Positions 1 through 8,203 of a DNA stretch of 64,000 bases are shown piece after piece. Position 1 is the first letter of the stretch, and the number at the start of each line of letters is the position of its first letter. Origin of the DNA: Wenyingzhuangia heitensis (lineage in GTDB: Bacteria > Bacteroidota > Bacteroidia > Flavobacteriales > Flavobacteriaceae); the NCBI RefSeq assembly GCF_011762155.1, contig NZ_JAASQL010000001.1:1364001-1428000 (forward strand). The letters run 5' to 3'. A program made the translations under genes and the position numbers. The notes under the pieces were generated by a model, which saw only the letters and a program-made list of their open reading frames with translations, ran no database searches and was not told where the DNA came from.

Positions 1-905
1 GGAGCTTCAGATAAGTTTTTAACTTTTACGTTTAACTGTTCCCATTCGTGAGGCTCTAAGGTTCCTTTTCTTAGTTTTTCTGATGACAAACCTGTCTCAG
101 AAGAAATCATACGAGTAATTAACTGTACCGATGACATTTCTAAAGAGAAAACAGCAACTCCGTGGTCAAAATCAATAGCCATGTTTTTGGCCATAGAAAT
201 TACAAAAGCTGTTTTTCCCATACCTGGACGTGCCGCAATAATAATTAAATCGGACGGTTGCCATCCTGATGTTAAGGCATCTAATTTTGTAAAACCTGTT
301 GCATATCCAGACATTCCTTCTTTCCCTCCTAATTCTTCAATTTTTTTAAGGGCTTGCCTTACTAAAGAATCAGAGCTTTCAGAACTCTTTTTTAAGTTTC
401 CTTGGGTAACCTCAAAAAACTTAGTTTCCGCCATGTCTAACAAATCAAAAACATCTGCTGTTTCGTCGTAAGATTGTTCTATAATTTCACTAGAAATACT
501 AATCAATTGACGTTGAATATATTTTTGTAAAATAATACGAGCATGAAATTCAATATGTGCAGAAGAAGATACTTTTTGGGTTAGTTCAATTAGGTAAAAA
601 TCACCACCAACCATATTTAGTTTTCCGTCTTTTTTTAATTGGTTAGATACTGTTAATAAGTCTGTTGGTTCTGAGTTTTGAAACAAAGTATGAATAGCAG
701 CATAAATTGCTTGATGTTGTTCTCTATAAAAAGCATCAGGATGTAAAATATCAATTACAGCATCAATACCTTTCTTGTCAATCATCATTGCACCTAGCAC
801 GGCAGTCTCCATATCCACTGCTTGTGGTGGGATTTTTCCATGTGCTAAATTGACAACTTTACTTTTGTCAACCTTTTTTCCAGAAAAGCTTTTTGTTTGT
901 TCCAT
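1..905 (-). CDS. dnaB: Replicative DNA helicase DnaB, N-terminal part (gene cut by left window edge)
   Basis: Hexameric helicase that unwinds DNA ahead of the replication fork and recruits primase. The frame opens with ATG at 905 and stays open to base 1, giving about 301 residues; the rest lies outside the window. The N-terminal all-helical DnaB domain covers roughly residues 20-130 (it includes AVLGAMMIDK and HPDAFYREQHQAIYAAI). The RecA-like ATPase domain begins near residue 195, with Walker A ARPGMGKT at about 225-232 and the following SLEMS segment. The start is supported by a -7 element only 8 bases upstream. It is divergent from the HAD phosphatase gene. Identification is firm; an intein or other disruption in the missing part cannot be excluded. 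Confidence 0.96.
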   Translation of the reverse strand, partial: MEQTKSFSGKKVDKSKVVNLAHGKIPPQAVDMETAVLGAMMIDKKGIDAVIDILHPDAFYREQHQAIYAAIHTLFQNSEPTDLLTVSNQLKKDGKLNMVGGDFYLIELTQKVSSSAHIEFHARIILQKYIQRQLISISSEIIEQSYDETADVFDLLDMAETKFFEVTQGNLKKSSESSDSLVRQALKKIEELGGKEGMSGYATGFTKLDALTSGWQPSDLIIIAARPGMGKTAFVISMAKNMAIDFDHGVAVFSLEMSSVQLITRMISSETGLSSEKLRKGTLEPHEWEQLNVKVKNLSEA

Positions 906-913
906 AGGGATCA

Positions 914-921
914 CAAATTTA
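914..921 (-). promoter_or_regulatory. Bacteroidota -7 promoter element for dnaB
   Basis: The minus strand reads TAAATTTG, a full match to the Bacteroidota -7 consensus TAnnTTTG. It ends 8 bases before the dnaB ATG, so the transcript would have almost no leader. No convincing TTG -33 box is seen at the usual distance. Confidence 0.55.
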
Positions 922-1106
922 ATCGATATTCTGATTTTTGAACTAAAATTTTAGAATTAATTTCTTGACAAAAACTGTTGATAACTTTTATTTTGTTAAT
1001 AACTAGTTGATATGGTCAATGTTGATATACTTTTTAGGGTTTAAAAATGTTTTTTTATTAAAAAAAATCGATTTTAAAAAAGCAGTAAGAACGATAGACA
1101 AAAGTG

Positions 1107-1114
1107 TATTTTTG
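1107..1114 (+). promoter_or_regulatory. -7 promoter element for the HAD phosphatase gene
   Basis: TATTTTTG matches TAnnTTTG and lies 25 bases upstream of the ATG at 1140. There is no clear -33 TTG, so this rests on the -7 match and position. Confidence 0.5.
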
Positions 1115-1139
1115 GTAATTAAAATTTAAGCCACAAAAT

Positions 1140-1943
1140 ATGAATTTATCAGAGGTGAAGTTAATTGTATCAGACATGGATGGTACCTTATTAAACTCAG
1201 AACATAACGTAAGTAATTTGTTTTTTGAACAGTTTGAAATATTAAAAGCAAACAATGTAAAATTTGTTGCCGCTAGCGGAAGACAATACTATAGTATTTT
1301 ACAGAAACTAGACAGCATAAAAGAGCATATTACTATTGTTGCAGAAAATGGGGCTTATGTGGTAGAAAACGGAAAAGAATTGTTTGCAAATGGTTTAAAG
1401 CTTAAAGATGTAACTAGTTTTATAAAACTGGCAGAACAAATACCTGGAGTTTACATTGTGTTAGCAGGTAAAAAAAGTGCTTATTTTTTAGATGGAAATG
1501 TAGCCCTAGAAAACATTGTAAAAGAATATTATAGCGAGTATAAATTACTTAGTAATTTTGATGTATTACCAGAAGATGATATTTTAAAAATAGCATTGCA
1601 TCACCCAGATGGATCTGAGGAAAATGTATATCCGTACTTAAAACATTTGTCTGGAGATTGGCAAATAAAAGTATCTGGAGAATTTTGGGTAGATATTGCG
1701 TTAAACACCAATCACAAAGGAAATGCATTAGAGCGTATTCAGCAAGAACTAGGTATTTCTGATGATGAAACCATGGCTTTTGGTGATTATCAAAATGATG
1801 TGGAAATGTTAAAAAAAGCAAAGTATAGTTTTGCGATGGAAAACGCACATCCTGATGTAAAAGAAATAGCGAATTACCAAACCCTATCTAACGATCATTT
1901 AGGAGTAGAAACGGTAATTAATAAGCTGATAGAAGGATTTTAG
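1140..1943 (+). CDS. HAD superfamily hydrolase, Cof type
   Basis: A 267-residue Cof/YidA-like haloacid dehalogenase phosphatase, expected to dephosphorylate small phosphorylated metabolites in the cytoplasm; the substrate cannot be predicted. Motif I is DMDGT at residues 12-16, where the first Asp is the nucleophile. The C2-type cap lies in the middle of the protein. The lysine motif lies near NHKGNAL, and motif IV is the late GDYQNDVEM segment. Length is typical of the family. The gene has its own -7 element and is followed after 30 bases by the SpoU-type methylase, which also has a promoter candidate, so co-transcription is possible but not required. Confidence 0.9.
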   Translation: MNLSEVKLIVSDMDGTLLNSEHNVSNLFFEQFEILKANNVKFVAASGRQYYSILQKLDSIKEHITIVAENGAYVVENGKELFANGLKLKDVTSFIKLAEQIPGVYIVLAGKKSAYFLDGNVALENIVKEYYSEYKLLSNFDVLPEDDILKIALHHPDGSEENVYPYLKHLSGDWQIKVSGEFWVDIALNTNHKGNALERIQQELGISDDETMAFGDYQNDVEMLKKAKYSFAMENAHPDVKEIANYQTLSNDHLGVETVINKLIEGF

Positions 1944-1951
1944 TATTTTTG
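1944..1951 (+). promoter_or_regulatory. -7 promoter element for the SpoU-type methylase gene
   Basis: TATTTTTG directly follows the stop codon of the HAD gene and lies 22 bases before the ATG at 1974. It matches TAnnTTTG exactly. Confidence 0.5.
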
Positions 1952-1973
1952 TTTTTTTAATTTAAAAGGGGAT

Positions 1974-2771
1974 ATGCACAAGCAAATAAGTAGTTCGCAA
2001 AATAGTTTGATAAAATCTTTAGTAGTATTAGGAGATAAATCAAAAGCAAGAAAACAAACAGGAACATTTTTAGTAGAAGGAAGAAGAGAAATTTCTTTGG
2101 CTTTGCAAGGAGGCTATCAACTAAAACAGGTGTTTTATTATGAAGATTTGTTGCCTGCTAACTTTAATATTGAACAATTTGTAGCAGATGAATACATTCA
2201 GGTGAGTAAGGATGTGTACGAAAAAGTAGCTTATAGATCTACCACAGAAGGTGTTTTGGCGGTAGTAAAAGACAAGTCTATGTTGCTGGATGGTTTGGTT
2301 TTTAAAACTGAAAACCCTTTAATTTTAGTAGCTGAAGCTCCTGAGAAACCAGGTAATATTGGAGCTATGTTACGTACTGCAGAGGCAGCCAATGTAGATG
2401 CTGTTTTAATAGCGAACCCTAAAACAGATATGTTCAATCCAAATATTATACGTTCTAGTGTGGGGTGTTTGTTTACTACGCAAATTGCTACAGGTAGTAC
2501 AGAAGAAATTTTAGACTATTTAAAAAATCAAAATATAAACACGTACGCGGCTGCTTTAAAAGAAGATTCAGAATATTATCACGAGCAAGATTACACACAA
2601 GGATCCGCGTTGGTGGTAGGAACAGAAGCGGTTGGTTTGTCTGATGAATGGTTAGACAATGCCACCAAAAAAATTATCATCCCTATGTTGGGAAAAATAG
2701 ATTCTATGAATGTTTCGGTAGCGGCAGGGATTTTGATGTACGAAGCCAAAAGACAACGTAACTTTAAATAA
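1974..2771 (+). CDS. TrmH/SpoU-family RNA 2'-O-methyltransferase
   Basis: A 265-residue SPOUT methyltransferase that should transfer a methyl group from S-adenosylmethionine to a ribose 2'-OH in rRNA or tRNA. An N-terminal substrate-binding domain (about residues 1-105, containing FLVEGRREISLAL) is followed by the SpoU catalytic domain. The three SpoU motifs are visible: EKPGNIGAMLRTAEAA (motif 1, with the conserved N and R), the VVGTEAVGLSDEW segment (motif 2), and IPMLGKIDSMNVSVAAGI (motif 3, with the conserved S-N-V-S). The stop codon abuts the ATG of the following membrane protease, which suggests one transcript. Which RNA base is modified is unknown. Confidence 0.9.
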   Translation: MHKQISSSQNSLIKSLVVLGDKSKARKQTGTFLVEGRREISLALQGGYQLKQVFYYEDLLPANFNIEQFVADEYIQVSKDVYEKVAYRSTTEGVLAVVKDKSMLLDGLVFKTENPLILVAEAPEKPGNIGAMLRTAEAANVDAVLIANPKTDMFNPNIIRSSVGCLFTTQIATGSTEEILDYLKNQNINTYAAALKEDSEYYHEQDYTQGSALVVGTEAVGLSDEWLDNATKKIIIPMLGKIDSMNVSVAAGILMYEAKRQRNFK

Positions 2772-4016
2772 ATGACAGGAACTACTTTATTTATCATCAT
2801 TATAACAGTATTAGTGGTGAATTTTATCAAAGAAGAAATTATCAGTTTTGTAAATGCCAAACATTTTAACGATACTATTCCCGTGGAATTAGAAGATGTT
2901 TTCGATGAGCAAGCTTATAAAAAATCACAAGAATATAAATTAACCAATTATAAATTTGCTACGTTTTCTGGCATTTTTTCTTTTGTAATAACGTTATTGT
3001 TTTTCTTATTAGATGGTGTTGCCTTTGTTGATCAGATTGCAATAGGAGTTACATCTAACACTATTTTACAAACTTTATTGTTTTTTGGAATTGTAGGTTT
3101 GGCAAGTTCTATCATTCAAATCCCTTTTGGGTACTACCAAACATTTGTAATAGAAGAAAAATATGGATTTAACAAAAGCACTAAAAAACTGTTTTTTATA
3201 GACAAATTAAAAAGTTTGCTAATGACCGTTGTTGTAGGAGGTGGTTTGTTATTTGTAATTACTTGGCTGTACTTAAAAACGGGAGCTAATTTTTGGTGGT
3301 ATACTTGGTTGGTGTTTACTGTGTTTACCTTATTTTTAACATTGTTTTATTCAAGTGTTATTGTGCCATTGTTCAACAAACAGACACCTTTAGAGGATGG
3401 TACTCTAAAAGATAAATTGTTTGATTATACGAGTAAACAAGGGTTTAAATTAGATAATATTTATGTGATTGATGGATCTAAACGTTCTACCAAAGCCAAT
3501 GCTTATTTTACGGGTTTTGGACCCAAAAAAAGAATAGTATTGTATGATACCTTAATTAACGATTTAAGTGAAGAAGAAATAGTAGCTGTGTTTGCTCATG
3601 AAGTAGGACATTACAAAAGAAAACACACGGTTTATAATATGATTTTATCTTTAGCACTAACAGGAGTAACCTTGTATGTTTTGGGGTTGTTGTTAGGCAA
3701 TACATTGTTGGCAGATGCCTTTAAGGTAGAAAACAGTAGTTTTCATGTAGGATTGATTGCTTTTGGAGTTTTATACAGTCCAATTTCGGAAATAACAGGT
3801 TTGTTAATGAACGTGCTTTCTAGAAAATTTGAATACCAAGCAGACGATTTTGCAAAGGAAACGTTTGATAGTAAGTACTTAATTTCATCACTTAAAAAAT
3901 TGTCTAAAAACAGTTTAAGTAATCTAACACCGCACAAATGGAATGTGTTTTTTCATTACTCTCATCCCACTTTGTTACAACGTGTGTTGAATTTAAAAAA
4001 GAGTCGCACATCTTAG
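2772..4016 (+). CDS. M48 family zinc metalloprotease, Ste24/CAAX prenyl protease 1 type
   Basis: A 414-residue multi-spanning membrane protease. The zinc-binding motif HEVGH sits in VFAHEVGHYKRKH at roughly residues 275-288, and the third ligand is expected in the FEYQADDFA segment near residue 355, which matches the ExxxD pattern of the family. There are about seven hydrophobic segments: one at the N-terminus, a cluster at about 55-195, and two around the active site. The N-terminal domain resembles eukaryotic Ste24. Bacteria do not prenylate CAAX proteins in this way, so the likely job is quality control of membrane or exported proteins; that role is inferred. It starts on the base after the methylase stop codon and ends before a strong terminator. 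Confidence 0.9.
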   Translation: MTGTTLFIIIITVLVVNFIKEEIISFVNAKHFNDTIPVELEDVFDEQAYKKSQEYKLTNYKFATFSGIFSFVITLLFFLLDGVAFVDQIAIGVTSNTILQTLLFFGIVGLASSIIQIPFGYYQTFVIEEKYGFNKSTKKLFFIDKLKSLLMTVVVGGGLLFVITWLYLKTGANFWWYTWLVFTVFTLFLTLFYSSVIVPLFNKQTPLEDGTLKDKLFDYTSKQGFKLDNIYVIDGSKRSTKANAYFTGFGPKKRIVLYDTLINDLSEEEIVAVFAHEVGHYKRKHTVYNMILSLALTGVTLYVLGLLLGNTLLADAFKVENSSFHVGLIAFGVLYSPISEITGLLMNVLSRKFEYQADDFAKETFDSKYLISSLKKLSKNSLSNLTPHKWNVFFHYSHPTLLQRVLNLKKSRTS

Positions 4017-4054
4017 AGAAAATCACTATATTTAAAATATAAGAACCTAAAAGT

Positions 4055-4093
4055 TTACTGATGACATTCTATTTGTGTTATCAGTAATTTTTG
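4055..4093 (+). terminator. Intrinsic terminator after the M48 protease gene
   Basis: A 12-bp stem (TTACTGATGACA paired with TGTTATCAGTAA, one G-T pair) with a 9-base loop is followed by TTTTTG. It separates the HAD/methylase/protease unit from relA/spoT. Confidence 0.75.
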
Positions 4094-4112
4094 TTTATAA
4101 AACATAGAGTTT

Positions 4113-6314
4113 ATGGGGTATGTTATTGATTCGGAAAAGGAAAATAAAGAAATTACACGTAGGTATAAAGATTTATTAAAAGACAGTTATCAGCATTTAT
4201 CTGATGAAGATAAAAAGTTAATACGTAGTGCTTTTGATATTGCAGTAGAAGCTCATAGCGAACAAAGAAGAAAAACAGGAGAACCTTATATTTACCATCC
4301 TATTGCGGTGGCTAAAATTGTGGCTTCAGAAATTGGTTTAGGAGCTGTTTCTATAGCAGCTGCTTTGTTACACGATGTTGTAGAAGATACCGACTACACT
4401 ATAGAAGATATGGAACGCTTGTTTGGAGAGAAAATTGCGAAAATCGTTAATGGTTTGACCAAGATTTCTAGAATGAGCAAAGATCAAATGGCATCTATAC
4501 AAGCGGAAAATTTCCGTAAAATGTTATTGACTTTAAATGATGATGTCCGTGTTATTTTAATAAAAATAGCAGACCGTTTGCACAACATGCAAACCATGGA
4601 TTCTATGCCTGCTCACAAGCAAATAAAAATTTCATCAGAAACTTTATATATCTACGCACCATTAGCTCATAGATTAGGCTTGTTTAATATAAAAACAGAA
4701 CTAGAAGATTTAGGGTTAAAGTATACAGAACCTGATGTTTACAAAGATATTGAAGCTAAAATTATAGCTAATAAAGACAATCAGATTGATTATATAGATA
4801 ATTTTTCGGCAAAACTTAGTGAGGATTTAAACAAACAAGGTTTTCATTTTAATATTAAGGGAAGAACCAAGTCTATTTTTTCGATTCGTAAAAAAATGCG
4901 TTCTCAAGGAGTGCGTTACGAAGAGGTGTATGATAAATTTGCCATTCGTATTATTTATGACTCAGATACTGAAAACGAAAAATTTGATGCTTGGAAAATT
5001 TATTCTATCGTTACAGATAATTATAGACCAAACCCTAGCAGATTAAGAGATTGGATTTCTCAGCCCAAAACCACAGGTTATGAAGCTTTACATATTACTG
5101 TAATGGGACCTGAAGGAAGATGGGTAGAAGTGCAAATTCGTTCTAAACGTATGAACGAAATTGCTGAAAAAGGATATGCAGCTCATTTTAAATACAAACA
5201 AGGAGCTGTAAACGAAAGTGGTTTAGAAGGATGGTTGAATAGATTAAAAGATACGCTAGAAAATCAGGCAGGGAATGCAGTAGATTTTGTAGAAGATTTT
5301 AAGTTGAATTTATATGCCAAAGAGATTTTTATTTTTACGCCCAAAGGAGATATTAAATCATTACCTAAAGGAGCATCGGCATTAGATTTTGCTTTTGGTG
5401 TACATACAGATGTTGGTTTAAAATGTAGAGGAGTAAAAGTTAACGGAAAATTAACTCCGTTAGATCGAGTTTTAAATAGTGGAGATCAAGTAGAGGTTAT
5501 TACTTCCGAAAACCAAAAACCATCAGAAAGATGGCTGACTTTTGTAGTTACCGCTAGAGCAAGAGCTAAAATTCGTCAAGCATTAAAAGAAGAAGAAAGA
5601 AAAGTAGCAGAGTATGGTAGAGAAATTTTAAAGAGAAAATTACGTCATTTAAAAATTGAACCTACAGACAAAACTTTAGGAGGAATGGTAACATTCTTTA
5701 AGTTAAAAACTACGTTTGATTTATTTTATAGAATTGGTGTAGGAACAATAGACAATACACAAATTAGGAATTTTGCCAATCAACAATCTAGTACGTTTGC
5801 TAAATTGTTTAGAAGAACAAAATCAGAACCTTCTAAGGTTGTTAAAAAAGAAGAAGTTAGTACTAACTATGACATGTTGTTGTTTGGAAATGACAATGAA
5901 AAGTTAGAATATACTTTGTCTAAATGTTGTAATCCTATTCCCGGAGATAAGGTTTTTGCTTTTTTAACTGTAAATGAAGGGATTAAAGTTCATAAAAATA
6001 ATTGCCCTAACGCAATTAGTATGCAGTCTAATTATGCATACCGAATTATGAAAGCTACGTGGGTAGATTCTACCAAGCAAATATTTAAAGTTACCTTAAG
6101 TATTACCGGAGAAGATGGATCTGGAATGTTGGGAAATATAACTCGCATTATCTCTAATAATAATGTTAATATTAATAATTTGAATATCTCGGGAGATGGT
6201 AGTTTGTTTGAAGGAAAGTTTACTGTAACCGTATCTAACCGAACAAAACTGAGAAAAATAATAGGACAACTACAAGGAATTAAAGGAGTAAAGCGAGTAA
6301 AACGTATTATTTAG
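4113..6314 (+). CDS. Bifunctional (p)ppGpp synthetase/hydrolase, RelA/SpoT (Rsh) family
   Basis: Makes and degrades the stringent-response alarmone (p)ppGpp. The 733-residue protein has the full long-Rsh architecture. The HD hydrolase domain spans about residues 45-190, with the YHPIAVA and LLHDVVEDT motifs intact, so hydrolase activity is expected. The synthetase domain spans about 240-350 (GRTKSIFSIRKKM, YDKFAIRIIY, and the VEVQIRS segment). A TGS domain covers about 395-460 (IFTPKGDIKSLPKGASALD), followed by a helical/zinc-finger-like region with KCCNPIPGD, and a C-terminal ACT domain at about 660-733. As most Bacteroidota carry both synthetic and hydrolytic functions in one or two long Rsh proteins, this may be either a Rel or SpoT type. 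It precedes fur and purA, an order often seen in this group. Confidence 0.95.
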   Translation: MGYVIDSEKENKEITRRYKDLLKDSYQHLSDEDKKLIRSAFDIAVEAHSEQRRKTGEPYIYHPIAVAKIVASEIGLGAVSIAAALLHDVVEDTDYTIEDMERLFGEKIAKIVNGLTKISRMSKDQMASIQAENFRKMLLTLNDDVRVILIKIADRLHNMQTMDSMPAHKQIKISSETLYIYAPLAHRLGLFNIKTELEDLGLKYTEPDVYKDIEAKIIANKDNQIDYIDNFSAKLSEDLNKQGFHFNIKGRTKSIFSIRKKMRSQGVRYEEVYDKFAIRIIYDSDTENEKFDAWKIYSIVTDNYRPNPSRLRDWISQPKTTGYEALHITVMGPEGRWVEVQIRSKRMNEIAEKGYAAHFKYKQGAVNESGLEGWLNRLKDTLENQAGNAVDFVEDFKLNLYAKEIFIFTPKGDIKSLPKGASALDFAFGVHTDVGLKCRGVKVNGKLTPLDRVLNSGDQVEVITSENQKPSERWLTFVVTARARAKIRQALKEEERKVAEYGREILKRKLRHLKIEPTDKTLGGMVTFFKLKTTFDLFYRIGVGTIDNTQIRNFANQQSSTFAKLFRRTKSEPSKVVKKEEVSTNYDMLLFGNDNEKLEYTLSKCCNPIPGDKVFAFLTVNEGIKVHKNNCPNAISMQSNYAYRIMKATWVDSTKQIFKVTLSITGEDGSGMLGNITRIISNNNVNINNLNISGDGSLFEGKFTVTVSNRTKLRKIIGQLQGIKGVKRVKRII

Positions 6315-6358
6315 AAAAAAAGCATTTCTTTTCTTATGGGTAAAAGAAATAAAAAGTA

Positions 6359-6366
6359 TAAATTTG
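6359..6366 (+). promoter_or_regulatory. -7 promoter element for the Fur-family gene
   Basis: TAAATTTG matches TAnnTTTG and lies 32 bases upstream of the ATG at 6399. Confidence 0.5.
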
Positions 6367-6398
6367 CATCTTGCTGTTTTTAAACAACATCACTAGTT

Positions 6399-6839
6399 AT
6401 GGATACTAAAGAGAAAAATCAAGAAGTCGTTAAAAACGTGTTTGTTAAGTTTTTAGAAACTAACAAACATCGTAAAACTCCTGAGCGTTTTGCTATTTTA
6501 CAGGAGATATACGATTTAGAAGAGCATTTTGATATTGAGTCTTTATATATTAATATGAAGAACAAAAAGTATCGTGTAAGTAGAGCTACGTTGTATAACA
6601 CAATAGAGTTGTTGTTAGAATGTGGTTTGGTAAGAAGACACCAATTTGGTCAAAACCAAGCACATTACGAAAAAAGTTTTTTTGACAAACAGCACGATCA
6701 TTTAATTTTAGATAATGGAGAAGTTATCGAGTTTTGTGATCCTAGAATACAGACAATAAAAAAGACAATAGAAGAGGTTTTTAACGTAGAAATTAGCAAG
6801 CATTCGCTTTATTTTTACGGGACAAAAAAAGAGAAATAG
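6399..6839 (+). CDS. Fur-family transcriptional regulator
   Basis: A 146-residue metal- or peroxide-sensing repressor. The winged-helix DNA-binding domain covers about residues 15-90 (the [14 protein letters not shown] and [18 protein letters not shown] segments are characteristic). The dimerisation and metal domain has the regulatory motif HDHLI. The position where most Fur proteins carry the structural-zinc CxxC pair reads ILDNGEV with no cysteine; the only nearby cysteine is in EFCDPR. This argues for a regulator with no structural Cys4 zinc site, which has been described for some Fur proteins. Fur, PerR and Zur cannot be told apart here. It lies 23 bases upstream of purA and could share a transcript with it. 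Confidence 0.9.
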   Translation: MDTKEKNQEVVKNVFVKFLETNKHRKTPERFAILQEIYDLEEHFDIESLYINMKNKKYRVSRATLYNTIELLLECGLVRRHQFGQNQAHYEKSFFDKQHDHLILDNGEVIEFCDPRIQTIKKTIEEVFNVEISKHSLYFYGTKKEK

Positions 6840-6862
6840 AATTTTACATTTACAAATTTAAA

Positions 6863-8134
6863 ATGGCAGTAGATTTATTATTAGGATTACAGTGGGGAGA
6901 TGAAGGTAAAGGGAAGATAGTGGATGTGTTAACACAAAACTATAATTTAATATCTCGTTTTCAAGGAGGTCCAAACGCAGGACACACTTTAATCTTTGAT
7001 GGACACAAACACGTATTACACACAATTCCTTCAGGAATTTTTCACAAAGAGGCTATCAATGTTGTAGGAAACGGAGTCGTAATAGATCCTGTAATTTTTA
7101 ACAAAGAAATAGAAGATTTATCTCAGTTTGATATTGACTTTAAAAAAGTCTTGTTAATTTCTAGAAAAGCACACTTAATTTTACCAACTCACCGTTTGTT
7201 AGATGCTGCATCTGAAAAAGCAAAAGGAAAAGATAAAATTGGTTCTACGTTAAAAGGTATTGGTCCAACTTATATGGACAAAACAGGACGTAACGGAATG
7301 CGTGTTGGAGATTTAGAATTAGACAACTGGAAAGAAATTTTTGAGAAATTGACTCAAAAACATCTTAAAATGATTGAATTTTATGATGTTGAATTAGAAT
7401 ATAATTTAGATGAGTTAAGAGCTTGTTTCTTTGATAGTGTAGCAGAATTAAAAAAGTTAACTTTTATAGATAGTGAAGAGTATTTACACAACGCTATAAG
7501 AACTAACAAAACAATTTTAGCAGAAGGAGCTCAAGGTTCTTTATTAGATGTTGATTTTGGAACCTATCCATTTGTAACATCTTCTAACACTACAGCAGCA
7601 GGAGCTTGTACTGGTTTAGGTGTTGCACCAAATCAAATAGGAGAAGTTTTTGGGATTTTTAAAGCATACACTACTCGTGTAGGTTCTGGACCTTTCCCTA
7701 CAGAATTGTTTGATGAAGATGGAGCAACTATGGCTAAAGTAGGTCACGAGTTTGGTGCCACTACAGGTAGAGCACGTAGATGTGGATGGTTAGATATGGT
7801 GGCTTTAAAATATGCTTGTCAAGTAAACGGAGTTACACAATTAAATATGATGAAAGCAGATGTTTTATCTGGTTTTGAAACGTTAAAAGTGTGTACTGCT
7901 TATGAATATAAAGGAGAAGTAATTAGTCATTTTCCTTACAATATTGAGCCAGAAAATGTAAAACCAATTTATACTGAAATTCCAGGTTGGAAAGAAGATT
8001 TAACAGGAATGACTTCTGAAGATCAATTACCAGCAGCGTTAAATAACTATATTGATTTTATAGAAAAAGAAACAGGTATTAAAATTACCATTGTTTCTGT
8101 AGGACCAGATAGAAAACAAACTATTGAGAGATAA
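6863..8134 (+). CDS. purA: Adenylosuccinate synthetase
   Basis: Catalyses the GTP-dependent condensation of IMP and aspartate to adenylosuccinate, the first committed step to AMP. The 423-residue protein has the usual length and begins with the family signature GLQWGDEGKGK near residues 8-18 (P-loop and catalytic Asp/His region). Other recognisable segments are QGGPNAGHTL, the GSTLKGIGPTY loop, and GRARRCGWLD in the substrate-binding part. It follows fur by 23 bases and is closed by a strong terminator. Confidence 0.97.
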   Translation: MAVDLLLGLQWGDEGKGKIVDVLTQNYNLISRFQGGPNAGHTLIFDGHKHVLHTIPSGIFHKEAINVVGNGVVIDPVIFNKEIEDLSQFDIDFKKVLLISRKAHLILPTHRLLDAASEKAKGKDKIGSTLKGIGPTYMDKTGRNGMRVGDLELDNWKEIFEKLTQKHLKMIEFYDVELEYNLDELRACFFDSVAELKKLTFIDSEEYLHNAIRTNKTILAEGAQGSLLDVDFGTYPFVTSSNTTAAGACTGLGVAPNQIGEVFGIFKAYTTRVGSGPFPTELFDEDGATMAKVGHEFGATTGRARRCGWLDMVALKYACQVNGVTQLNMMKADVLSGFETLKVCTAYEYKGEVISHFPYNIEPENVKPIYTEIPGWKEDLTGMTSEDQLPAALNNYIDFIEKETGIKITIVSVGPDRKQTIER

Positions 8135-8156
8135 GATCTTACTAAAAGTATAGCAT

Positions 8157-8191
8157 AAAAAAACTCAGACATTTGTCTGAGTTTTTTTGTT
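8157..8191. terminator. Bidirectional intrinsic terminator between purA and the GH30 gene
   Basis: An 11-bp stem (AAACTCAGACA/TGTCTGAGTTT, loop TT) is flanked by A-runs on the left and T-runs on the right, so it can serve purA on plus and the GH30 gene on minus. Confidence 0.85.
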
Positions 8192-8203
8192 TAGGGAGAT
8201 TTC

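Noticed and set aside
1549-1848. 99-residue minus-strand frame within the HAD gene
   Set aside because: Shadow of a well-supported gene with no recognisable domain or start signal.
6320-6352. TTTCTTTT/AAAAGAAA hairpin after relA/spoT as a terminator
   Set aside because: It has no G/C pairs of note and no T-run on the coding strand.
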